Assembly (NCBI GenBank): GCA_965153355.1
Contig: OZ231127.1
Span: 79,546,001-79,610,000, forward strand
DNA: 64,000 bases
Origin: Flaccisagitta enflata
Lineage: Eukaryota > Chaetognatha > Sagittoidea > Aphragmophora
Direction: 5' to 3'
A program made the position numbers and the translations under genes. Under the pieces are notes generated by a model. That model did no database searches. It was not told the origin of the DNA and saw only the letters and a list, made by a program, of their open reading frames with translations. Shown piece after piece: positions 45,216-64,000 of the stretch; the first letter of the stretch is position 1; the number at the start of each line of letters is the position of its first letter.

Positions 45216-46179
45216 TAACTATGGCAAAATAAAAAAAGACAGTAATTTTCAAAATGATATTGTGAGCTCATTTTTTGGAGCAGCTTTATAATTTTTTAGA
45301 CCAAGATAGTTTGTCAAATTTGGTTCCTAGCAAAAAAATCAGATCTTGAAAAAATTGATTTTTGCGCCCATAGCATTGATTTTTGCAAAATTTATTTATT
45401 GAACAATTACCGAGTTGGTTTCAGTTTCAGTTTAGATCCAACTTTGAAAATTAACTGTGAGCTCAATTTTTGGAGCAAGATCAAAATTTTTTAGATGATG
45501 ATAGCATGTCAAATTTCTGACACAGTAAAAAAATCAGAACTCAAAAAAGTTTATTTTTGTAGTTGCAACATCAATTTTTGTAAAATCGGTTAAAGTTGGA
45601 TAGTCAAAACAAAAAAACATTCATCTAGAGTTGATTTCAAATGTTCATTTTTCTTAGTAGCTTCACATTTTTTTTTGGTGGTGATAGTATGACAAGTTTT
45701 TGACACAGCAAAAGAATTGGAACTCAAAAAAGTGTATTTTTGCACTTGTATCATCTATTTTTGTGAATAGACTTCTTATAAAAAATCTAGTATTGATATC
45801 CAGTTTTGACAGATTTTACAAAAATTGATGTAGAAGGTACAAAAAAACACTTTTTTGAATTCTGATTTTTTTGCTGTGTCAGAAATTTGACCTGCTATCA
45901 CCATCTCAGAAATATTGATCTCGCTCTAAAAGTTGAGCTCAGAGTTAATTTTTTAAGTTGGATCTAAACTGAAACCTATTCGGCAATGATTCAATTGGCA
46001 AATTTTGCAAAACTCAATGCTATGAGCGCAAAAATCAATTTTTTCAAGGTCTGATTTTTTTTACCAGGTAGCCAATTTAACAAACTATCTTAGTCTAAAA
46101 AATTATGAACCTGCTCTAAAAAATGAGCTCACAATATCATTTTGAAAATTACTGTCTTTTTTTTTTTTTGCCATAGTTA
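45216..46179. mobile_element. 964-bp foldback element with TA flanks, copy 2
   Basis: TAACTATGGCAAAATAAAAA at the left and TTTTTTTGCCATAGTTA at the right. The inverted symmetry continues inward over most of both halves (TGATATTGTGAGCTCATTTT / AAAATGAGCTCACAATATCA and ATCCAAC, TTTTTGCGC blocks), so the element is close to a full palindrome. TA at both ends fits a target duplication. Related by its ends to 11-989. Non-coding. Confidence 0.8.
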
Positions 46180-46222
46180 GTAGATCTACGCGATGTTTTG
46201 AGGGTTTTTAGGGGAGTCGTGG

Positions 46223-46464
46223 TTTTTCGTCGCCTGCAACGGGACTCTACACCCCGCTTTGTCGGTCGGTCGGTCGGTCCGTCCGTCCGTCCGTTCGTCC
46301 GTCCGTCCGTCCGTCCGTCCGTCCGTCCGTCCGTCACACTTCAGTTTTTTAAGGTTTTAGCGGTCTTTGGCCTTACTCCTCCTGACAAAATGATGAAATG
46401 ACCTCAAATATGGCCCCTGCCCAACCGCACGCGACTTGGGTAGCCGTTTATCCGGCCTTGCTTT
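46223..46464 (+). mobile_element. Family A hairpin element A17
   Basis: TTTTTCGTCGCCTGCAACGG, GACTCTACACCCCGCTTTGT, about 17 GTCC/GTCG units, CCTGCCCAACCGCACGCGAC, TTGG and TTATCCGGCCTTGCTTTT. Confidence 0.7.
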
Positions 46465-46499
46465 TCTTGCCATCAAAAATTCCTTGACTCTACCACCAC

Positions 46500-46868
<369 letters not shown>

Positions 46869-46894
46869 AGGGTCCAGATGTCCCTTCTCAACCC

Positions 46895-47335
46895 TCAAAT
46901 TCCCATTGAACAACATGGGAAATTGACAAAATACAAACTTCCCATTGAATAACATACAGTAGAAAATTTACAGTAGAAAATTTACAGTAGAAAATTAATT
47001 GTAGAAAATTTACAAAAAAAATGAAAAATTGCATGATTCCCATCGAATAACATAAAAAAATTAATGAAAATTGAGAAAAATGTAAAATTCCCATTGAATA
47101 ACATGGTAAATTGACAAGAAATTGAAAAAATGCAAAATTCCTATTGAACAACATGGAAAGTTGCTACCAAGGCCTCAAATATGCCCTCTCAGGATGTCTG
47201 GAAATTCACCCCTGTGTCCTACAGGACATCGGCCCTTTGGGGCCGCTGCCCTACCCTCGCTCCAATTCTTTAGCTAATCATTCCAAGCAGGGCATCGGGT
47301 AACGCTGACCATTTGCGATCCTTGGATGACTTGTT
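46895..47335 (+). mobile_element. Family B element B10 (left arm missing)
   Basis: Body of CCCATTGAATAACATGG repeats as in 33258-33608, then right arm GGATGTCTGGAAATTCACCC, CTGTGTCCTACAGGACATCG. Tail CGGGTAACGCTGACCATTTG, then CGATCCTTGGATGACTTG. The left end is replaced by the (TC)n tract. Confidence 0.65.
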
Positions 47336-47518
47336 TTCTTTTTTTTTCTGTTGTAGCCCATAATATTCTCAGGCTTTTCAGTTTGCAGTTGTCAACCCTG
47401 AAGAAGGGAAAAAAATTGATGAGAGAAAATTTGAGAAGATCGCATGATGAAGAGAGAGAGAGAAAAAGTATATATCCCGCCATGGGCGACCTCTCCTCGC
47501 TCAGACTGTCCGAGAGCT

Positions 47519-48290
<772 letters not shown>

Positions 48291-48296
48291 CAAGAA

Positions 48297-48392
48297 GGAG
48301 TAACGGACGGACAGACGGACCGACCGACCAACGGACGGACGGACGGACGAACAGACCCTCTTTTAGAGATGCGAGGACGCATCTAAAAAGAG
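48297..48392 (-). mobile_element. Family A left-end fragment A19
   Basis: Plus-strand (GGAC)n, then GACCCTCTTTTAGAGATGCG, AGGACGCATCTAAAAAG. The hairpin variant AGATGCG/CGCATCT is shared with A11. Confidence 0.6.
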
Positions 48393-48843
48393 ATACCGTC
48401 AGTTGGTCATACTACCTTCTAATCGGCGCCCCCCCCCCCTTGACTTCAGGGGTATTTTTTGCTTGTTTTCCATTTCAGCACTGAATGAGACACAGAAAAG
48501 CAGAATTTTCATCTTCCCAAAACTGATTAATGGGGGGGGGGCAATGAATGGAAAAATATGTGGTATTGTAAATTTCAGTAATCTTCAGATATCAGTAATC
48601 AACTCGGTCGCTCACTGCGTTTTATCATTGACATCACATCGTTCACATTGCTTATTGCATTTTTTCACTCCACAGCGCTCCAAATGCTATGCTCGCTCTG
48701 CTTGCGCTTGCCAGTTGAATTGTATGACTGTTGGGACAACATTGCTTTATAAAACACATAAAAATAAAAATGTATGTTTACGCTGTAAACGTGATTAACG
48801 GGAATGATTGCAAATGTTGTCGTCACTTGAAACACGCCCTTTG

Positions 48844-48845
48844 GG

Positions 48846-48903
<58 letters not shown>
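48844..48903. repeat. (TTG)n microsatellite
   Basis: About 60 bp perfect TTG. Confidence 0.97.
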
Positions 48904-48904
<1 letters not shown>

Positions 48905-49164
48905 ACCACTCCAAGAAGTCATCGGGGAAATCTTATGGTACGTCGCCAAGTTGGCTTGTAAACATTGGAAATACTCGCTTAGATGCTTTTTGTCGCTTAC
49001 TGTGTCCTGGACAAAATTGACTGAGAGTCAAATGATAAACGAAACTCTCCAAATTGGTCGAATTTTTCTCTACTCTTGATGCTCGGGAACCGATCACATG
49101 TTACCTTAGCTGACTAAGAAGACCAATCGTTTTTTGCCTACATCGTGAAACAGTACGTGTGGCG

Positions 49165-50198
49165 CACGGCGTCCAGGAACAAACCCTAGGTCGAAAAAGA
49201 TGGTCAAGACTCCTGACCTGCGAAAATGTCTTTTTTGATGCGTAAAGTACAAATTGATAGCAAACGTAAAAAAATTGGTTTAGAAATAAAGAATTGATAA
49301 TCTAATAAAAGTAAAAAATAGACATTGTTAAGCATTTTAATGTTAAAAATTGTATTTATAGTTTCCAAAAGCATGATAAATTTATAAAAAAAGTCTGGTC
49401 ATAGTTGCTGCGCTAATGCTTTTACTTTCTTCAGTTTATTTGGAGGCATTTTTCACAGATCAGAACAGAAAATGCAAAAACCACTGTAAAATAGCTATTT
49501 TCACTGTTTTTGGCTATTTCTAAACTTTAATCCACTAAATATTTCTAAAATCTGGCTGGTTGATATTTAAGCATGTTTATATCAACAATTATCTCAACAT
49601 ACTCTTTTTATAATTTTCAAGATTTTTAAAAAAATATTTATGAAAATAAGCTGAAAAAAATCATATCCGTAAAATAACCCTCCAAACATACCACAGAGTT
49701 AAAAGAATTTGTACAGCAACTATTGCTACACTTTTCAGATATTCTCTAAAATCCTAGAAGCTACAAACTTAATTTTCAATGCAAAAAATACGGAAAAATG
49801 CTTCATTTTTGCTATCTTTAAGCTTTAGATTCTATATATTCATTAGGTTTAAAAGCCCTGATTACAGTTCACAGAAAGGTAAGAGATTTATTAAGCAAAA
49901 TAAAAAAGTTTTAAATTCATTAAATCATAAAATCTTTCGACGTGTGTCAAAGTTGCTACAATCTCACTGGCCTAGAAGATATTTTTTGTCTCTTCATATA
50001 TCTAATCAGAAAATGATATGTAAGTCAATACTTAGCTGACCAGTTGCGTTTGAGAAAAAAAATTGGTCTTCGTGCCTAATGTAAGTCAATCTTTTCACTT
50101 TTGCCATTACTTTATGGCAAATGCATCAAAAATACATTTCCCCAGGTCAGGAATTTTGACTATTTTTTCCGACCTAGGGTTTGTTCCTGGACGCCGTG
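49165..50198. mobile_element. 1034-bp inverted-repeat element
   Basis: CACGGCGTCCAGGAACAAAC, CCTAGGTCGAAAAA, TGGTCAAGACTCCTGACCTG at the left; the inverse with a few changes at the right (CAGGTCAGGAATTTTGACTA, CCGACCTAGGGTTTGTTCCT). Arms are about 65 bp. The AT-rich interior has no gene. A target duplication is not clear (GGC near both ends, offset by one base). Confidence 0.7.
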
Positions 50199-50631
50199 GG
50201 CTTACACCGAGCGTTTATTACCTGATACAAATCATAAGACATGAATTATAAAAGCATATGATTTATATTTCTTTAGTCATGAAACAATTTGACAAAAGCA
50301 TTAAACATGCGAACACATAAACGACAACACACACGAAACACACATTCTATCGCCCCCCCCCTCTATTTAGCGCGTCCTTTTTTCATTTTACAAAATGGGG
50401 TCTGATAAGAAATCAGAACAGGAAATTTCGAGAAGAGATATAGATTTTTGATTGTTTAGAAGTGCTTTCATAGTTTTCCTATTAATAATACTAGGAATTT
50501 TATCCTTATTTCATAAGTTTGATTTTAAAAGAAAAATGATATTCATCTATGCCAGAGGGGGGGGTTGCGATTTGTAGAGGGTAGAATAGCAATATCATTT
50601 TTAAATTTCTAAAACATCCGGGGCGCTAAGA

Positions 50632-50718
50632 TTTTAGTCGCGTGCAGTCCCACTTTGCTTTTTTACGCCGCCCCTGCCCACCGACGCGACTAAGGTAGCC
50701 GTATATTCGGCCTTGTTT
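50632..50718 (+). mobile_element. Family A element A20, internally deleted
   Basis: TTTTAGTCGCGTGCAGTCCC directly joined to GCCGCCCCTGCCCACCGACG, CGACTAAGG and TATTCGGCCTTGTTTC. The GTCC array is missing. Confidence 0.65.
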
Positions 50719-50849
50719 CTATGCGGTACGCACAATTGAAAGAACCAATACACAGTAGATATCGGCCCAGAATTATCAATGTGGTATAATTACATATTTG
50801 CGGGAAAGTTGTACTAGGGTAGGGCGCTTTACATCCATCCATTTTTTAT

Positions 50850-51202
50850 GAATCACCAACCTAACCGCCCAACCAGCCACACTTCAGCTTAAAAGTGGTA
50901 AATGTGGTAATTTTGGCATTTTTAAACGGATTTGTTTGAAATTTATGGAGTCTCAGAATTGAAGGACTCAACATGTGTATGTGATTTATATGCATTTGAG
51001 CATGCTAACTGCCGCCGAACCGACCTACCACCCAACCAGCTAACCGGCTTAAAAAGTGTAAAAATTGTATAATTTGGCATTTTTCAAAATCCAATTTAAG
51101 TGGAACTTGGTATGGTCTCAGCTGAAGAACTCAACATATGCGCACTATTTATCTTTTTAGCATACTAATCGACCAAACCAGCCCACTACCCAACCAGCCT
51201 AC
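50850..51202. repeat. Degenerate tandem with CCCAACCAGCC motifs
   Basis: A roughly 140-150-bp unit (AACCAGCC...GTAAAAATTG...GGCATTTTT...CTCAACATGTG) recurs about 2.3 times. A similar CAACCAGCCTACCACCCAAA segment is at 16480-16510 inside the transposon. Confidence 0.55.
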
Positions 51203-51475
51203 CATGTGTTTTAATGGCATCATTCATTATCAAGTCGACAGCGCAATCATGCAGACTCTTAAAATGCCGATGACAGGGTCTTATGATAGTGAGCAGACAA
51301 TCTATTCTGTGCAGATGTACATGTGTCTTAATGGCATCATTTGTTATCAAGTCGACAGTGCAATCATGCAGACTCTTATGATGCCGATGACAGCGTCTTA
51401 TGATAGTGAGCAGACAATCTATTCTGTGCAGATGGAACTGCGTTAATGAGGTCATTTATTTCTATGGCGCTAACG
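51203..51475. repeat. 117-bp satellite, about 2.3 copies (second locus)
   Basis: Same monomer as 25680-26430; marker GACAG(C/T)GCAATCATGCAG at 51237 and 51354, exactly 117 bp apart. Confidence 0.9.
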
Positions 51476-51544
51476 CGATCACGCAATCTCATATGCACAA
51501 TAGGTCAGTTAGAGTGCCTAGAATAGCCAATATTGTACTTTGCG

Positions 51545-51700
51545 TCACACCTTGCCGTGTCTGTCCGTCCGTCTGTAAGTCAGTGAGTCCGTCCATCACA
51601 TTTTTGAATTGCAAACGATTTTTGCATTAGCATTACAGCTCCTGCCCAGTGCCCAACCGTCCGCGACGCTGGTGCCGTGTATCCGGCCTGATTTTTTTTT
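51545..51700 (+). mobile_element. Family A element A21, degenerate
   Basis: CACACCTTGCCGTGTCTGTC, a short GTCC run, CTCCTGCCCAGTGCCCAACC, GTCCGCGACGCTGG and GTATCCGGCCTGATTTT. It lies 16 bp from a RasGRF exon. Confidence 0.55.
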
Positions 51701-51715
51701 CAGTTTTCAACTCAC

Positions 51716-61397
<9,682 letters not shown>

Positions 61398-61399
61398 CT

Positions 61400-62190
61400 T
61401 AAAACGGAACGCAAAAAAAGAAAAAAAAAAGAATTGAATTGAAGACAAGTTAAAAACGACAAAGTTCAAAATATAGTGTTTAAGGGCTTTCGCATTTGTT
61501 TGTAGATATGATTTTGATCATGGTCGTATACATCACCCATCCCAATCCAATCAAAGGAATAGGCGTATGAACTATCGCTAAAATCAAGAATCGATACTAA
61601 TTGAGTTATAAATCAAGCTTCTTTCAAAAACGCTTTCAGGCCAACCTTCAGTTATCTACATAGAAATAGAAAATGGCATCGTTTGGACTAGAACATAGTG
61701 TCAATAGAACTAGATGATGACATTGCTCGCACCAGAAAATAATATTAGGTTGGACAATGGAACAAGAGAATGACGATGAATTAAGATCATGTTAATTGGC
61801 CGCTCTGAAACCATTTTTGAAAAAAAAAAGCCAAAGAATGTTAATGCTGATGCTTCACTTGGGAACGGAATGGTCTGCATCCACTGAGTAGCATCACTAG
61901 AGTCTCTAGCAAAGATGATGAAAAAAAAAAAATGGTCACGAACTACACTCATTTTACACCACATTTGACGGGAAATTAATTGTTTTACTTATTACAACCT
62001 AGTACTGCCAGTTGCGAGATTTTTTTCCGCCTTCCATATCAGCTTAGAAAAGAGAAAATCTTCAGGAATACAACTTAGGAAGAGCACTGCTTAAACATGA
62101 GCTCATCTACAGTACGGTTGGAGCAATAAAGGCAGTACAAAGAGGGCCTTCTGTATTCTTACTGTTTGAAGGAAAAACTTAAAGCTTTAG
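61400..62190. other. RasGRF intron sequence, nothing specific seen
   Basis: AT-rich; an 84-codon reverse frame at 61710-61964 lacks splice signals or similarity. Confidence 0.4.
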
Positions 62191-62193
62191 TTT

Positions 62194-62598
62194 TTAGTCG
62201 CGTGCACGCGACTCTACAACCCGCTTTGTCGGTCGGTCCGTCGGTCCGTCCGTCTGTCCGTCCGTCCGTCAGTCCGTCCGTCCGTCCCTCCGTCCGTCCG
62301 TCCGTCTGTCACACTTTACTTTTTTGTACTATAACGTCAACTCTTAGGTCATTTTAAGTCATTTTAAGTCATTAATAGTTATTCTAAGTCATTTTGAGTC
62401 AGTCTAAGTCATTTTAAGTCATTTTGAGTCATTTTAAGTTATTTCAAGTTATTTTTGGTTTTTTGGTTTTTTAGTCATTTTAAGTCAATTTTGGTCATTT
62501 TAGGTCATTCTAAGTCATTGAAAGTCATTCTAAGTCATTCTAAGTCACTCTTTGTCTGTAAGTCTCGCACGCGACTTATAGGTGTTGGCCTTGTTCTA
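62194..62598 (+). mobile_element. Family A hairpin element A27 with (AAGTCATTTT)n body
   Basis: TTTTTAGTCGCGTGCACGCG, ACTCTACAACCCGCTTTGTC, about 20 GTCC/GTCG units, about 20 copies of a 10-bp unit TAAGTCATTT, then GTAAGTCTCGCACGCGACTT and GGTGTTGGCCTTGTT. The hairpin is a perfect 18-bp palindrome (AGTCGCGTGCACGCGACT). Confidence 0.85.
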
Positions 62599-62622
62599 AA
62601 AGCTGATAGTCCAAGGTATTGA

Positions 62623-62761
62623 GTAGGGATGTGGAAGCGGTCGATTTTAAAGCCGCTTCCACCGCTTCCGCTTCCGCTTCCGCTTCCATTTTGTAGTACA
62701 AATACTAGTAGCTATCCCACCCTCCAAAATGGAAGCGGTCAATCGCTTCCACATCCCTAGT
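62623..62761. mobile_element. Short GGAAGCG inverted-repeat element, copy 2
   Basis: TAGGGATGTGGAAGCGGTCG at the left, CAATCGCTTCCACATCCCTA at the right; interior (CCGCTT)n is longer by about 18 bp than in the copy at 29066-29184. Confidence 0.75.
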
Positions 62762-62834
62762 ATTGAGTGAACATAAAATTCCACACTAAGTGATTAAAAA
62801 GAAAACTGACCATTGATTACTATGTATTGCAAAT

Positions 62835-62915
62835 GGCGTGATAGCTTTATTGGTAGGGTGCTGAACTTGATAGAGGTTATTTCTCTTTCCAGGGTTATAG
62901 GTTCAAGTCCAGAAG
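62835..62915 (+). ncRNA. tRNA-like sequence with Pol III A and B boxes
   Basis: A box TAGCTTTATTGG (62842-62853) and perfect B box GGTTCAAGTCC (62900-62910), 46 bp apart. GTGTTGCACTTTTTTTT follows, a possible Pol III terminator. No clean cloverleaf; likely a tRNA-derived SINE head or pseudogene. Confidence 0.45.
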
Positions 62916-62929
62916 GGTGTTGCACTTTT

Positions 62930-64000
62930 TTTTCTTTTTGGTCAACAGTTACAGCTAGAGGTATGAAACTTTATTCACTCAAAGTTCTTGCCCATCAGCT
63001 TTCAGAAAAACCATAGTTCAAGCAACTTTATTGAAATAGTGCAACAGGAATAACCCTCCATCTGAGGTCCTCATTGTTCTCATCGTACTGTATTAACCCA
63101 AATGGTCACATTGAAATTGGATTCACGTCTTTGAAGTGGGACTGGTTGCTTTGACGGGTTTAAACTAAGAATGATTCAATAAAGAGTAGCACTCTTCTAA
63201 AGTTGATACTTGTTATATATAGGTTTTGTCGTTTTCCTTTATGGCTTCAATATTTTTTTTTCAGTCGATTTATAATATGAAGCGGTTATGACAACTTCTA
63301 AAAAGTGAGAGAAAAAAATCTCTGACCGCAATTTGAAGTCATTGATCGTTATTTGCTGTTGAATGAATCGGCAAATCTTGCTTGCCTTTTTTTAACAATC
63401 TTGTTTGCCTTTTTTTAATTGATTACTTCAAAATTAGATAATGCAATACTCAGAAACATAAGAACTTCAAAATAAAGTGAGCGTGTAAAAAAAAAGTCAA
63501 ATTGATGACCATGTAGTTAAATCAATTGCCATGGCACCGATTTTTTAAATCTTTATGGATGGCACTTACCGTTTTTACAGATGGCACTTACTGTCCTAAT
63601 TCATGGCACTCATCAAGAAATCAGCCTACATAGAAGTTCAAATGTCCTTAGAGGGGGGGATTGGCACCAGGGGTATAACATTTGGTGGTTTGGTAGTTAT
63701 GGGTATACTGAGTATTGTGCACTTATCGGTTGAGTTTTCAGAGAAGCATCATTGTGCTAAAACGGCCTTGTAGAAATTTGCCGTTCATTCAACCAAATAA
63801 CTAGAAGGTATCAAACATACGATTTCATGAACTGTGGAGGTTATAAGGTTTATGGAATACATGGGATAAAGAGAAATGCCCAATAGAGCATCAGTTTTGA
63901 TCTGTTGGACAGAGTCGGTGATGCAAAAATCGTCACAGACGTAAGAATGGTTGAACGCGATGAACTTTCCGAGCGTTGTATACAGGGCAAAATTTCGCAT
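62930..64000. other. Gene-free interval to the window edge
   Basis: Mixed AT-rich DNA, presumably RasGRF intron if the gene extends upstream. A reverse frame at the very edge (63785-64000) with a GTATGT after ...STVHEI could be an exon but matches no part of RasGRF I know. Confidence 0.35.

Noticed and set aside
48731-49079. Plus-strand frame after the (TTG)n array (EVIGEILWYVAKLACKHWKY...)
   Set aside because: Starts inside a microsatellite and runs to the edge of a MITE; no splice sites or similarity recognised.
63785-64000. Minus-strand edge frame followed by GTATGT
   Set aside because: Matches no part of RasGRF that I know and has no visible acceptor within the window; insufficient support.

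Overview
This is metazoan-type nuclear DNA, probably from an invertebrate. It has no operons, ribosome binding sites or bacterial genes. Coding sequence is split into short exons with GT/AG introns, and the rest is dominated by microsatellites and nested mobile elements. I cannot name the species. The one gene with clear orthology is a RasGRF-type guanine-nucleotide exchange factor. About 30 long, nearly perfect (CT/AG), (GT), (TTG/AAC), (GAT) and (GAAA) arrays account for most of the long low-complexity open frames, which I do not treat as genes.

Layout. 11-6960: a TA-flanked inverted-repeat element, tandem repeats, two large hairpin-armed repeats and one candidate membrane-protein exon. 7400-17104: a 9.7-kb DNA transposon with long inverted repeats and TA flanks. 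It encodes a very large two-frame protein with CxxC...H..C motifs, an XPG/FEN1-like acidic motif set and a C-terminal CXC domain. 17.3-21.6 kb: candidate exons, one with its splice donor tandemly repeated, and a MITE. 21.6-35.8 kb: an accessory 'repeat jungle' with two families of hairpin elements (called A and B here), a 117-bp satellite and a pair of identical 166-bp LTR-like repeats. 35.8-41.3 kb: a possible type II membrane protein, a MITE with an 8-bp target duplication, and a TA-flanked element carrying a tRNA-like Pol III promoter. 41.7-44.4 kb (+): a complete three-exon gene for a predicted secreted protein, with TATA box, phase-matched introns and a 500-bp (GAT)n array in intron 1. 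45-51 kb: foldback elements and repeats. 51.7-61.4 kb (-): eight consecutive exons of a RasGRF gene covering most of the DH domain and part of the following PH domain. The gene continues beyond what I could recognise at both ends.

Most notable observations. (1) The 9.7-kb transposon. (2) Families A and B: in each copy the two arms of a hairpin match each other better than they match other copies, so sequence differences are compensated across the stem. Several copies are nested, and one insertion has an uninterrupted paralogue that serves as an empty site. (3) At three exon ends, two of them in RasGRF, a short segment spanning the 5' splice site has been tandemly multiplied.
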